From Gigaspora rosea (lineage: Eukaryota; Glomeromycota; Glomeromycetes; Diversisporales; Gigasporaceae), in the NCBI GenBank assembly GCA_003550325.1, contig QKWP01000262.1, positions 222,702 through 286,701 on the forward strand: 64,000 nucleotides of DNA. Direction: 5' to 3'. Each line of letters starts with the position of its first letter. Positions within the stretch are counted from its first letter, which is position 1. Positions 11,767 to 24,650 of the stretch are shown piece after piece. The position numbers were made by a program, and so were the translations under genes. The notes under the pieces were generated by a model, which had not been told where the DNA came from, did not search any database, and saw nothing but the letters and a program-made list of their open reading frames with translations.

Positions 11767-12006
11767 GATGTGCCGCGTATAGTACAGTACGCAAAAAATT
11801 TTTTAGAATATTCTAGAACAAATCATAAAACTATTCATATCTTAAATTTTCCCTTATGAAACAGCCTTTTATTTTCTAAGCAAATTTATTCCTTGCAAAA
11901 TTTTGTATATAGATAGTTTATATATCATATGCGTACTATACGTATTTCACATACTATACACACTATACAACTGTACGTACTGTACGCTAAAAATATTCAG
12001 ACATCA
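11767..12006. mobile_element. MITE relic with shared core (reverse orientation)
   Basis: The ends GATGTG and CATC are weak. Inside, the complement of TGCAAGGAATAAATTTGC and GTTTCATAAGGGAAAATTT matches the core of the element at 10597-10917. The flanks hold GTACAGTACGC and GTACTGTACGC in inverted orientation. Confidence 0.45.
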
Positions 12007-12389
12007 TATAAATGGCATATCACTAGTCATGAGTGACATTTAGTGCGACAGGGGATTAATTTATTTATTTGTTTGTTTTTTTTTTTTTTTTTTAACAAAA
12101 AAAAAAAATTATTTCATCTTATTTTAATTATTTTTTAATTTATTTCTAAATGTTTTTCGCTTTTTATTTCATTAATCTGCGAATGGATACCGATTTTAAA
12201 CCGAAATATGTCATTTCACATTTTACGAATGTTAATTGAAAAATGACGCGAAACATATAGACTATGATAAGCTTTTCCTACAAATTTACTGATTTAATTA
12301 ACATTTAACCTAGTTGTTTACTCCAAATCGTTTACTTGTATTCCACACGTTAACACGCACGAGAATACAATCACGACCGCCAAAATTGG

Positions 12390-12670
12390 GGGTCGTCTAA
12401 AACGATGTACCCACGTGACATTTTCGTGTAAATCAACCAAACGGAGTCACGAAATTTTGTTTACACGGATCAGCCCAAAGAAGTCAAAAAACAAAAAAAC
12501 GCAAGAACATAAAAACGGCATTCTAAACCTATCTTGGGTCATTAATAAAAAATGTCGGGAAAGCAATTTTTCCTATGCTGGTCCTAACCTTAACTCGACC
12601 CTAATGTTAAACGGGCTCTGACACGAATTTTAACTAAAATTTCAAAAAATCACGTGGTAACATGACCATC
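12390..12670. mobile_element. MITE of the GGGTCGTCTAAA family
   Basis: It begins GGGTCGTCTAAAACGATG and ends with CACGTGGTAACATGACCATC, an imperfect inverted match (CCACGTGA on both sides). The interior carries TAAAAAATGTCGGGAAAGCA, AACGGCATTCTAAACCTA and CCTAACCTTAACTCGACCC. These correspond, in inverted orientation, to the element at 44212-44495. Confidence 0.65.
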
Positions 12671-12759
12671 ATAAATATAAGCTATATCAAAATTTGAATC
12701 CAGCTCTATCACGTTAATACTTTTATGTAAATTTTATAAATTATATACTTCTGGACAAG

Positions 12760-13000
12760 CATGACAGATAGATTCCAATTAGGGCACTAGGACTAGGTTA
12801 AAAGTGGCGATTGGAAGAAAAAGCGTGGGTTTCAATAAGTAAATTTTAATCCCCGTAATTTTTAACTAGTTCAACAAAGGTAGATTTAAACACTCGTTTT
12901 CTTGTATTTTTTTTTGTTTTGTGACCTATCGGGTTGATTCATATAAAAAAAGCTTTCGCTCTATGATTAGCTATTTTCTTCATCAACGCTAAAGAATGAT
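12760..13000. repeat. Partial member of the same MITE family
   Basis: AGGTAGATTTAAACACTCG, a CTTGTATTTT block and CTATCGGGTTGATTCAT align in order with AGGTTTAGACACTCG, TTGTATTTT and CGTCGGGCTGATCCGT at 44350-44440. The termini are eroded. Confidence 0.6.
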
Positions 13001-13399
13001 AATCAACCTATCACGATGAAATTCGGCAAATTAATACAGAGAAAACCCACCTTTGAACATTAATGACAAATTGCTTTTGTTAAATTTTGCTCATATAAAT
13101 ATTCTTATCCCAACTTAAAATTTACTAGTCACGTAAAATTAATTAAATAACATTATTAATTTGATTTTGCTACGCTTTAGTCATCTCTCATTTCTGGTTG
13201 CAGAAATAAGACGGGAAATGCTCTATGATAGAAATGGAATAATTCGTATTAATTAAAAAAACCAAAATTCTTTTTAAATTTACAATTTATTACCACTACA
13301 TTTAATTATATGGAAATATATAATTCGTGGGTTATAATGATTAATGTTATAAAAACAATTTTTTTTTGAAAAGTATAACATAATCTTAAAAGCAATAAA

Positions 13400-15656
13400 T
13401 TATTTAAAAAAAATTTTAATATATTTTGATTGCTTTTCGTTTAATATTTTTTTGGTTGATGCATCAAAATTATTGTCTTTAACATTTACAGTAATTAGTG
13501 TCATCCTGTTGGTAAGTTTTGCTAATTCCATCCCTCCTTCAGACCCTAGTTTATTATTCTCAAGGGTTAAAGTCCTTAGGGTCATATTTTTGTTAAGTGC
13601 TTCGCAAAATGTTTTGGCTCCTTCACGACCAATATTATTGAACCCGACATTCAGAGTTTCTAAGGAATTGTTCTTTGTCAGTGCATTTGCTAAAGCTCTT
13701 CCTCCTTCACGACCAAGATTATTATAACCAACATTTAATATCTTTAGCATAGTATTCACACATAAAGCCTTTGCTAATGCTTTTCCTCCTTTGGATCCAA
13801 TATTATTTCTAAAAAGGTTCAGTGATGTCAATGACTTGTTTTTCGAAAGGGCATCCGCTAATGATTCTCCACCTTCAGAACTAAGTTCATTCATACTAAG
13901 ATCCAAAGAAGTTAAAGTCTTATTAGTACAAAGAACATCTGACAATATTTTTGCACCTTCATTATTTAATTTAGTACAACTTAAACTTAAAGAAATTAAA
14001 ATGGGGTTGCTTCTAAGTGTATTTGCTAATAATTTTGCTTCCTTAATACCAATTTCAATTTTATGCTTTTCAATCTCTAAGGTTGGCGAATTATTCTCGC
14101 GGATAATTTTTTCTAATTCATCTTTTTTCCTGTTAATCTCGATTAAATTATTATCAAGTGAATTAGCTCTTATATTTTGACTTGTACTTTTAATTTTTGC
14201 TGTGGTAATTGTATCTAAAGAAGTTGCCTTTTTTTGGTTTATCAAAGATGGTTTATTATTATTAATTTGTCGAGGAGCGGCTTTATAAGATTGTTCGTTG
14301 AATTGTAAAGCTAATTCATTAGTAAATTCAATATTTTTATTAGTAGATAAAGAAACTGGAGCCAAAGATTTTATTCCATTAATAAGTCCGTTAATTTGAT
14401 TTGTTATGGATGAATAAATTGATGCTGTTGAACTATTGGAAGTTTGGATATTTTGTGTACCTTTATTTTTTCGTTTAGAAGAACCTTCACCATTAATTTC
14501 AATTGATGGTAAGTTAAATCTGTTTGTAGAAAAACTTTCGACTGGTTGCTCATCAATAAATTGCTTTAAAATTTTAAAAACAAATTCTGCTTTTGGACGT
14601 TTCGAAGGATCGGTATCCCAACATTTCTTATAAAGTTCGATATATTTTAATGGTGTGTCTTCTATTGGAATTTCTCTTACTCCTGCGACAATTTTACAAG
14701 CAATATGTTCTCTTGATCTACTAGATTCAAATGGTGGCTTTCCACTTGAAATTTCCCAGAGGATTACTCCAAAACTATAAATATCTGATTTCATATCACG
14801 TCTATATTTTTCATCGATGAAACATTGAGGCTCAATATACGCTGGCATTCCATGAACTTTCGAATTTGAAGTCATTAATGTCTCATTTATCTGTTTTGAT
14901 AAACCAAAATCAGCAATCATCGGTCGACCATTATCTATTAAAATATTCATTGAATGCTATAAAATAATATTTATTAAAATTATTTGGGTACAGTATTATT
15001 AAAAATTCATAATTACGAAATGTAAAAATACTTACAAGATCCCTGTGAGCAATATTATTCTCATGTAAATACATGAGACCATGAACTGTGTCTCTTGCAA
15101 TACATAATTTTTGTATCCATCGTAATTTTGAGAAATTCTTTTGTAGGTATTCTCTCAAGTTGCCTTCGTTGGCACAGTCCAAAATCATATTGTAATGTCC
15201 GTCCTTGTCTATTTATTTATAATAAATACTCGAATAAGATAACTGTAGACATTATTTACTTTTAAACTTAGAGAGATGTATACCTTTTGTAATTCCATGA
15301 AAGGCGATAATATTCTTATGATTAGCAACTTTCCGTAATAATTTAAGCTTTTATTATATGAGTTATAGATATTTAATATATTATTTAATGTATATTAGAA
15401 AGAAGTTAGGCTTCAATATAATAAATTATACCTCTTGAATGAAATCTCGAATCATTTTTCCACTTAATTCTTTATCAACTTTAAGGCATTTGAGCGCGAC
15501 GTCAAGTTCAGCGCCTTTCCATTTGTACCTAGCGACGGAACCAAATCCTCCTTCACCAATTTCTTTAATAAACGTAAATTTATTAAACTCACAAAAATTA
15601 ATGTGATCTTTATTAATGGCTTCATTGAGCCATTGTTCTGAAGAATCTGCCACCAT
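13400..15656 (-). CDS. TKL-type protein kinase with C-terminal LRR domain, four exons
   Basis: The spliced model uses exons 15656-15432, 15347-15284, 15208-15036 and 14956-13400. All three introns (84, 75 and 79 bp) have GT-AG ends and keep frame, giving 672 residues. Kinase features are the glycine loop GEGGFGSV (about 34-41), ATP-binding Lys in VALK (about 56), catalytic HRDLHSMN (151-158), DFG (170-172), YIEPQCF in place of the APE region, and a W-E-I motif. A Ser/Asn-rich linker follows. The last 200 or so residues hold about seven ribonuclease-inhibitor-type LRRs of 28 residues (for example LTSLDLSMNELSSEGGESLA). All catalytic residues are present, so it should phosphorylate Ser/Thr or Tyr. 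The LRRs probably recruit partners. The reading frame is intact and the introns are regular, so I consider it a live host gene. The substrate is unknown. Confidence 0.88.
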
Positions 15657-15695
15657 TTTTTTAAAGATTCATTGCAAGTTTAGTCAAAGCGTACG

Positions 15696-15703
15696 TATAT
15701 ATA
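15696..15703 (-). promoter_or_regulatory. Possible TATA box of the kinase gene
   Basis: TATATATA lies about 40 bases upstream of the kinase ATG (15656). In such AT-rich DNA this could be chance. I see no other element that supports a start site. Confidence 0.3.
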
Positions 15704-16344
15704 GGATATACACACTTGGTACGTACATGATCCATGTCGTACGAAATCTAAATCAAATTTTAACCGAAGAGATGCAAGAAATGCATATTCACGACTCTAA
15801 CAATATATCATTATATTCTATTGTTATAATAATTAATTCGGTCGTCATGTATAGTTAATCTATACTTTTATAATAAGATATCATCATTTATACTGTTTAT
15901 ATTGATAAACGGTTATCAAGACTTCCCTATTAATCAAACTTAAATGTCAAATCTAGAACTTACCGTTATGAAAAGGATCTCATTTTAGCAATGATGACTG
16001 CTACATACTTTATGTTAAAAGTTAATATAATATATTGGTGTCTGATTCACCTTTATTTAAAATAATAAAGGCGTAAATAATGTTGCTGGATTTCTACGCC
16101 TCAAGTTAGTGCTACTCCCATTACTTTGGAAATAATAACTGTTGATGGTTCATTTGTCTATATCTGTGTACCTTATTCATGCAAACACCCGATATATATT
16201 AGAAATTATTAATTTGACTATTTAAAAAATTTTTTTGCATATGATAAAAAAAGCTTGTCTATTATGTATAAATTTACAGACTGCATCCACTATTATGCGA
16301 AAAATTTACAATTCAGTCTTGAATTCGGTAATTTTTTTTTAACT

Positions 16345-16680
16345 ACGGAATTCAATTTCCGAAAATTGAATTCTACAAGATAAAACTTACATAAGATTAT
16401 CAATTACAGGTTTTCTCTTGACTTTAAATCATATATGCAAAAATCGTGCATTTATTAAGCTTGTCTCCACTTTCTTGCGTTTCCAACTAGAAATAAACTT
16501 GGGAGATGTTTCCGAGGTATCATCAAAATTAAATTCCACAAGATGAAACTTACATAAGATTATTATCAATTACAGGTTTTCTCATTGATTTTCCTCATAT
16601 ATGCCAAAATTATGCATTTGTTAAGTTTGTCTCCAATTTCTTGTGTTTCTAACTAGAAATAAACTTGAGAGATGCAATAA
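16345..16680 (+). repeat. Tandem duplication, about 165 bp
   Basis: Two copies share AAACTTACATAAGATTAT, ATTACAGGTTTTCTC, CATATATGC and AACTAGAAATAAACTTG in the same order (about 16350-16510 and 16518-16675). The copies are roughly 85 percent alike by eye. The open frame beginning in the second copy is not supported. Confidence 0.75.
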
Positions 16681-16828
16681 AACTTGTGATATCACTGATA
16701 ACGTAATGTATGACGAAATCAAGTGCTTTATCCAGTACAAAAATATTGAATCAGGATTAACCCAAGAAATAATTACTGTCATAAACTCTAATATTGTACA
16801 CTACAGTACGAACGTACACAAGTACTTA

Positions 16829-17038
16829 GGCCGTTCAAAGTTGATTAGTCGGTTAGCGTCACATTTTGGGTTCAGACGCAAGGGGGGAGGGAGGATTTAA
16901 ACAAACACATATATGCCAAAGAATATTTGATTAAATAAAGAAGTCTTTTCTGTGTCATGATTGGCTTGTTTAATTTCGGGGGGACAGCTAACCAAGAGGG
17001 GGGGATGACGTTAACCAACTAATCAACTTTGAATGGCC
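16829..17038. mobile_element. Harbinger-type MITE, TTA target duplication
   Basis: The ends GGCCGTTCAAAGTTGATTAG and GGCCATTCAAAGTTGATTAG (minus strand) form a long inverted pair. TTA flanks both sides (16826-16828 and 17039-17041). A 3-bp TWA duplication and GG-C termini fit PIF/Harbinger MITEs. Unusual G-runs (GGGGGGAGGGAGG, GAGGGGGGGATG) lie just inside the ends. Confidence 0.8.
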
Positions 17039-17475
17039 TTATCAATGATCTAATAAATTTCTTCATATTTCAAATCTTTGATTAGATCGTATTATTAAAC
17101 TCATTCCAGATCATTTTAGTTCTCAAAATTAGCAAAACTTCTAATTTGGAATGAATGAATAATTATTTAGATAGTTATTTTTTAAAATATTATGCCATGC
17201 GCAGTCTAAAAACATCAAATCTACTGATTTTTTTTTTCGATTTTGACTTAGGAAGTCCTAGGGAAAGTTAGTTCCCTTAAAAATTTATTGTTAAAACCTT
17301 ATTGTAATTAAATACAAGTATTATGCTGTATATTTATTAAGACTTGCATAGCCCCCCGAATATGGCACTATAATTTCTTAGTAAGAGGTTAGACCCAGAC
17401 GCAATTTTTTTACCCAGGTCACCTGTGAAACCTGAAATCGGGTAACCCAGATAAAACAGGTTAATACACTATCTG

Positions 17476-17524
17476 AAATTTTGATTGGTTAGATAAGTTT
17501 AACTTATCTAACCAATCAAAATTT
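17476..17524. repeat. 49-bp perfect palindrome
   Basis: Arms of 24 bases (AAATTTTGATTGGTTAG followed by ATAAGTT, and its complement) surround one central T with no mismatch. GATTGGTTAGATAAG contains the GATTGGTT word that also occurs near MITE ends in this window. Confidence 0.9.
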
Positions 17525-17570
17525 TAGGATATAGTTAAAAATTAAACTGTGATCGTAATTGTATCTCATC

Positions 17571-18920
17571 CCTATAACAAATTGCAGCACGGAATGATAC
17601 TGCAACACAGGAAAAGTTTGGATATGGAACCACACACGAACCTGCACGTAAATCTATATGAGACAATGTATGAGAAAGCACGTTTACAGCACGTAATAAG
17701 GCGCGGATTCCGTGCAACAGTGCACGTACTAACGTGCAATTTTATGTGTTTTCTCGTGCATTGTCTCGTGCATATTTACGTGCAGGTAACATATAATAGC
17801 ATATATCCATACATATACATCTAATAACATATATCCGTATATACATTTATATATATTATTTTATTAACTAAAATTTCATAATTTTATTAACTAAATTTAT
17901 AATTTTTATTAACTAAAATTTATATTTTATTAATTAACTTTTACAGTATTATTTTATTAATTAAATTTTATAATACAAATACTTTAATTTAATAATTTAC
18001 ATTCCAAATAAGAAAATACTTCTAATCACTAAAACTACTTACTTTCACAGACAACCTAATTCACGGACGATATTATATTATACAGACGATTAAGTTCATA
18101 GACAAATTAAAAATAACCCAGCAACTAATAATATCGAAAAAAACAAAGTAAAGCAATAGTACCAAAATGAAAAATTCAAAAAAAAATCGAAATGACTACT
18201 CTAGAAATAACTCCAATAGTGACAACTCCAATTACGCCAACTCCAATGATAGTAACTCAAGAGAGATGCTAAAATACAATAATATACAGTAAGTAAATAA
18301 AAATAAAAGAAAAAAATAATAGTAATAAAAAAAACAAAGCCGCGTTACCTCCAAAAATGATGAAAAACATACACCAAAAACGATTATGATTCCAAAAGAG
18401 CAATTTTCAAGGCAATAACTCAAAGGATGGTTTCAAAACAATGACAATAACTAAAAAAATTATTTAAAATTTAGTGAGTTGTAAAAAAAAAAATTATAAA
18501 ACAATAAAAGAAAATAATAAAAATTGTAAGTGTTAAAAAAAAACAAATAATCAAATGCTTATTTACTTACAAATTGAACGTAATTTTGCGCATCAATGCA
18601 CGGAAATTATTATCATTAAGTGCAAAAAAAACAAAGAACAAAAATGCAATATTTATTTACTTACAAAATAAATGTTTTTGTACACGTTATTGTACAGAAA
18701 TTATAATCATTAAGAATCTTAATGATCATCACGTTAATGCACAGAATTATGATCTTCATCACTTTAGTACATTGAATATGATCGTTAAAGATCTTAATGA
18801 TTGTGCACGTTAGTGCACAGAAATTATATGATCATTAAGATTAATGTATGTCAATATATGGATATAATACTATGCACGATAGTGCACAGATTTTAATTTT
18901 TCGTGTGATAATGTATATTA
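17571..18920 (+). repeat. 1.4-kb repeat unit, uninterrupted copy
   Basis: It begins CTATAACAAATTGCAGCAC. It runs through a block rich in CGTGCA words and AT-rich TTTATTAACTAAA repeats, and ends in degenerate units like TTAATGATTGTGCACGTTAG. It matches 19039-20003 plus 30917-31520 and 32925-33195. ACA at 18276-18278 is the site occupied by the CACTA element in the second copy. The open frames in it appear to be chance. Confidence 0.85.
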
Positions 18921-19038
18921 AATTTTATGGACGATCAGTTTTCATACAGTTTTCGTGAAGTAATTATGAAACCATGCTTACTTGCATACAATTTTGTATT
19001 TATGCATGCATTTCCATGTATCGAGTTTTCATAAGGCC

Positions 19039-20003
19039 CTATAACAAATTGCAGTACGAAATGATACTGCAATATATGAGAAAGTTTGAATATGGAACCA
19101 CACAAACCTGCACGTAAATCTATATGAGACAATGTATGGGAAAGCACGTTTACAGCATGTAATAAGTGCAGATTCTGTACAATAGTGCACATACTAATGT
19201 GCAATTTTATGTGTTTTCTAATACATTGTCTCGTGCATATTTACATGCATATAACATATAATAGCATATATCTGTATATATAGGGCTTTGTAGTAGAAAG
19301 TGTGGATATGTCAATATATATAATTTTGAGATAATTGAATTTAATTACTTTGTTTTGATTTTGGACTGATCCGAGTTAATCAAACTTCACAATTTTGATT
19401 GGTTAAATATAACATGTAACTAACAGGTAATTTCGTGATATGCTTGGTTTTGACCTTGTGCAACTTTCTTTTTACATTATGTATCTTTATTTTTTATTAT
19501 ACAAATTGACTTTCATTTATAATTGAAAAATGTTGATCACATTGAAATTTACCAGAATTTAATAAAAATTTTTTTTTCATTTTGGGGTCATATCCACCTT
19601 TTCTACTGCAAAGCCCCATATACATATAATAACATATATCATATATACATTATTTTATTAGCTAAATTTTATAATTTTATTAACTATATTTTATAAGTTT
19701 TATTAACTAAATTTTGTATTTTATTAACTAATTTTAATTATTTATTAATTAATTTTATAATACAAATGCGTTAATTTAATAATTTACATTTCAAATAAGA
19801 AAATACTTCTAATTACTAAAACTACCAACTTTAAAAATAACCTAGCAACTAATAATATTGAAAAAAATAAAATAAAGTAATAGTACCAAAATGAAAGGTT
19901 TTTTAAAAAAATCGAAATAACTACTCTAAAAATAACTCCAATAGGGACAACTCCGATTGTAGTGATTCTAATAGCAGTAACTCAAGAAAGATACTAAAAT
20001 ACA
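19039..20003 (+). repeat. 1.4-kb repeat unit, second copy, left part
   Basis: It is collinear with 17571-18278 except for the 335-bp MITE at 19283-19617. It stops at ACA (20001-20003), immediately before the CACTA element. Confidence 0.85.
19283..19617. mobile_element. MITE with GGGCTTTGYAGTAGAAA termini
   Basis: The left end GGGCTTTGTAGTAGAAAGTG is mirrored by GGGGCTTTGCAGTAGAAAAG on the minus strand, and ATATA flanks both sides. It is absent from the otherwise matching copy at 17571-18920, which confirms an insertion. The interior resembles the element at 57336-57675 in reverse orientation. Confidence 0.85.
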
Positions 20004-20432
20004 CACTAGTCAAAATATCAAAATTCGGCACTACAAGGTTCGTATACAAATCGGCATTAAAAGAGAGAAATTGATTAACATTCGGCTATAACTAAATGTT
20101 TAAAAAGCAAATTTGGTATAATATCTGTTTGTTTACTGATTTTTATAAATAAAAATCGGCAAAAATCAGCAGCCGAATCTTATCGTTTTTATAAATTATA
20201 TAAATTGTATAATTTCGGCTATTTTAACAATTCGTATAAGTTTCGTCAAATAAACATATAATTCGCATATATCAAAGAAATTTTTAAATAAGATGGATAT
20301 TGATATGATTTTATCGATGTGAACTTGAATAATTGCAATCGATTGTAAACAATATAAGGCAATGTAAATTAAAAAATTGGTAAAAATAGTTTAAAAATCG
20401 CATTATTAATTACTAAATTTAGATTAAATATA

Positions 20433-23400
20433 TTAAATATTAAATTTACGATTTAAAGGAATTACAGCTAAATATTCTCGAGAATTTTGTCTATCTGATA
20501 TTTTATACTTGAATGGTATAAATCGACTAAAAATGTTATGTACTGGAATAATGCATTTACAACGAATCAGATAAAATTGAGTGTCCCAAAGTTCGACATT
20601 ACATGTTTTGGCATCATCATTGCTGCTAAAATAAAATCGAGTTGCCGCTGAACTTACAGGCTTATACTATTTGATGTATACCAATTTGTGTTCAATAAAC
20701 CCATTCGGCAGATTTACTGAATGACTAATGAAATATTGGACTTGTTCAGAATACAAATCAATACTTCTATCTTGATTCACAAACCGGCCAAAACAAACGA
20801 ACTTTTTACAAGCCGAGATGACATGTCGGAACCAAATATTTTCAATCCTATTCTGCATCTTCCATATTGGTCTGCCTGGTTAAGAACAATAATTGAGTCA
20901 TCAAGATTGTCAGCAAAAGGTTTTCTAAAACTCAAATTTTCATAAGTCGCAGTATAATATTCTACTAGCAAGTCCAATAAATCGGCAGGAATTATTAACT
21001 TTTGCCGTTGAGGTAGTAATAACTCGCCAGAAAATCGTTCTGAACCAGTAATAACCAATTTTTGAATATTATACGTATTAAATAAAAACCTACACATTTC
21101 ATCAGAAGAAAACTGATTTGCATCTGAAAGTGACCTACTTCTGATCGATTTGGCAACAATTCCAGTCCTTCAACTTTAGATGCAGCTGTTAAGCTAACAA
21201 TGCGACTATCATTCATTAGTCTTCGCATTAATTCAGGTTCTATTTTTCGATTGCTATTCGGCAAGGACCCTAATATTCCATTCATCCTTTTGAATGAAAA
21301 ACACCAAAAGAAATATAGTAGACCATAATCCTGTGCACATTTACATAAATGTAGCGAAAGATGTAGATTAGGAGTAATTTTTTCTGGCCCATATTTTCTT
21401 TCCATAAGTTTTATCAAATTGATCAACCTTTCGTGAGCTTCATTTATTAGGTCACACTCTATTATTCTGGATACTAAGATCTGGCAAATTTTTACAAATT
21501 GTGTTAAAATTTGCCGATTATCATTTGAAAGGTGTTCCCAGAGAACAACAGTAGCATAAATTGTAAAAAAATTTCACCACTAATCAGCTGTAAAATTCAA
21601 AAATCCATCTCCACTGCTCACATTCACTGGAATCCGGCCGATATATGACGGAACTTGGATCCTATTCACCTTAGATTGAATTTGTGTAAGCATATTTTGG
21701 ATCAATATGCCTTTGTCGATCCATATTTGCTTAACAATCCACTTAGCAATGCCCAAAAAAAGGCAATGCATAGGATCAATGATAACATGACGAATAGGAT
21801 TAAAATAATTTAGACGAAGTAATTCTGACCATTGAACTTTATTGTCTTTAACAAAATGCTTTCTTTCAGTATCAGAACTACAATGTCTCCATTCAAGAGC
21901 CTTTTCCTGATGTACTGCTAAATCTTTTTAAATGAACTATTCATCCATATTTTGCATACCGCCAAAATTAAAATGTCTGTTAATGTAATTAGCACTTTTC
22001 TCGCAATGATGACATGATACTAATGCCGATATATGCCCACATAACTTTCGAGCAGCTGGAATATTACATAAAATTAGTATCAAAGCAGCACGAATCGTTC
22101 TTCCTTCTGAAAACTCAGCTGTTGAATTTAGTGCCACACTACGCCAAAGAGACTCTAATTCGTCAATAACTGGGGAAAGATAATGGTTTATTTTATGCAA
22201 ACTCACTTTATCCGGCCCAGGTAATATGCCTAAAACTAACATATTTTCATGCTTAAACCGAATGTCACGTGGCAAATTCGCAATAGATGCATATAATACA
22301 CCAGTACTATGCGATACACCATCGAATAGTTGAAACCAATCAATTCCAAATATAAATCCGCCTTTTCATTACAGAAAAATGGCGCTGAATCTTCGCCGAA
22401 TGGTTTATCTTTAAAGGTTTTCCAAATTTCACCATCATAAATATCGCATAAAATATTATCGAAGCTTGAACGATTTACCCAATGCCAAAGACTATTCTCA
22501 AAACCTGGACGCTGGTACATGTTATCAAATTGGTGTCTAATTGGGCTGTAAGAAAAAATTAACTCTGGTAGATTTACAATCTTTCCATCTAACAACTTAG
22601 ATTGCATTGATAAATTGGTGCCGCAAATCTTGTTTTTTCTAATTTTCGAATTAGGAAATTCTATATGGGTACAACTCATAATCGACACCTGGTTATTATG
22701 CTTAAACTTTATCACTTCTTCCTCCTTGTATAGTTTATGACTTTTAGGACATGACACAAAACTAATAAATTCGTCAGACAATCAAGTGCTTTGTTGACTT
22801 TATTCTTGGATGTATGAAAGTTGTTAAATTCAATACCACCAATTACAATTAGTACTAACTTTATAAACTTTAGAAGCGATTCAATTGCACCTTTCGATAT
22901 ATTATACTGTATTTTGAAGATCATGATCCATAAAAGTATCTATGTAAATTGATTATCATTATGTACATTTTTGGGTTCTCGTGGCATTTCAAAATCGGGG
23001 GCCGAATAGTCTTCGAAAACATTATCGCTATTGTCAGAGCTTTTATCAGATTCAGTGCTAGTTTCAGAAAAGTTGTCATCTTCGGTATACACATAGAGTG
23101 TTTCATCAAACTCATCTTTAGCTACTGAATTTGAACCAAACTCTTCACTTGCTGAATGTTCATAATCAACATTAAAAGACATAACCCTATATAACGCCGG
23201 ATTTCTGACTCTGGGCTTAAAAATATATTCGTTCACATCAGACACTGGAGTGTCAGTAACTTCTTCAATTTCTTCCATTAAATCTTGTGAAGAACTTGGA
23301 CCACCTATTTCTTCTTGTTCTTGTGACGATAATGCCGAACTTTGTCTTTTTGGTGGTTGTTGTATTCTACTTTCATGAGCAACTATCGTTCTATAATCAA

Positions 23401-23527
23401 CAAGTGATCCATTGCACTTATCGCAATTACATATAACCTTTTTTCTTTGTTTTGTATTTTTTTGTGGTAGTTTTGATACACCTTCTTCATTTAATAAAGA
23501 CGAAAGCGATCATTTTCTTGATGACAT
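20433..23527 (-). pseudogene. CACTA Tnp2-type transposase pseudogene
   Basis: It starts at ATG 23527. Visible blocks, in order, are a Cys cluster (CNCDKCNGSLVDYRT), an acidic Ser/Glu-rich region, ILLWIM with LLKFIKLVL, the Tnp2 core (EIWKTFKDKPF, LPRDIRFKHENM, LGILPGPDKVSLH, IPAARKLCGH, CHHCEKSANY), MHCLFLGIAKWIV, then a DUF4218-like region (ITPNLHLSLHL, YFFWCFSFKRMNGILG) and the end block DLYSEQVQYF...LPNGF. The frame is broken by stops at 22940-22942, 21937-21939, around 21574-21582 and 20667-20669, plus frameshifts near 22785, 22345, 21117 and 20790. Several stops replace an expected Trp. An intact relative would catalyse element excision by binding the CACTA ends. This copy cannot make a full protein. 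The family call is firm. Confidence 0.85.
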
Positions 23528-24137
23528 TTTAATAATTGATTTTTTTTTGTTGTTAAGGTGAGGTTTTGCCTCTATCTTTATTGATAAACTGTGTGAGATT
23601 CCTCAATGGGTTTCTCAATATTACAAGAATATTTTTAATACCGTTTATATTACAAGAGTTTAGACTCAGACTATAGACAAAATTAATATTATCTAATTTA
23701 TCTGCAACCTAAACCTACTAGAGTGGTTAAAACTCACCTAGATTTGGATATAGAGTATAGAATTAGTATTTGAGCTATATTTGATTCATTGGTAGAACCA
23801 GGTATCAATTTTTCAAAGTGCACGACCAGTAGGTGGACATGTATTTGTATTTTCATCATGTAGCTGGTCAGGGAGACCACAGATGCTACTATAGGTATAG
23901 TGAATTCTAGTACCGGTATGTTTATATACAGAAGTGTATGGATTTGGAAGAATAGTAGATGTTGGGCTAAAGTTTTGAGAGGTTTTCCATTGTGCAAGTT
24001 TAATACAGTAAGGTTTCCAAAGTTGTTCATAAGTATTATAAGAGATATTTAGGAGAATTTTAAGAGCAATATTAGAAGCTATTTTGTAAGAAGAACATTT
24101 TAATAATTAATAAAGATGGAATTTGCAAAAGATAATA

Positions 24138-24312
24138 GCTTTTTTCTAAACGAAAATTGATGATTTTTATACAATTTTTTCTAAACGAAAATTGATGATT
24201 TTTATACAATTTTTCTAAACGAAAATTGATGATTTTTTTACAATTTTTCTAAACGAAAATTGATGATTTTTTTACAATTTTTCTAAACGAAAATTGATGA
24301 TTTTTATATGAT
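24138..24312 (+). repeat. 33-bp tandem repeat, five copies
   Basis: The unit TTTCTAAACGAAAATTGATG with an ATTTTTATACAA tail is repeated five times with near identity. It lies in the 1.8-kb spacer between the two divergent CACTA genes, where a shared promoter or transposase-binding region would be expected. Any function is inference. Confidence 0.85.
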
Positions 24313-24424
24313 TCAATATTGATTATTTTTGTTTAATATTATAAAATAACAATACAAAGAGCAACTATGTCAAAAATCAACCTTCAAAAAATACGAATAA
24401 TATATGATTTGATTATTGCGATTT

Positions 24425-24650
24425 GTTTCAAATTGATAGATCACTGACAATCGCTTGAACAATCACCTGATTGTTGACCGATTGCTTCGCAATATTTTTT
24501 AGTAAACATAAATATAGTCAATGAAAATAATATATTTATATTGAATTTTTAGCAAAAAAATACACTTTACAATTTTTTACAATCATGCAATCAGATAACA
24601 ATCAAGTATGCGATAAAAATTTGAACAAAAGTATATCATTTTGCAAAGCA
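24425..24650. repeat. Third copy of the 3934-4215 MITE family
   Basis: It shares CTTGAACAATCACCTGATTG, CACTTTACAAT and ATAACAATCAAG with the element at 3934-4215. The ends are eroded. Confidence 0.55.

Noticed and set aside
13452-14180. Open frames opposite the kinase LRR exon
   Set aside because: They are antisense shadows of the leucine-rich repeat periodicity.
16643-16900. 85-codon open frame
   Set aside because: It starts inside a tandem duplication and ends inside the TTA-flanked MITE, so it is a composite of two repeats.
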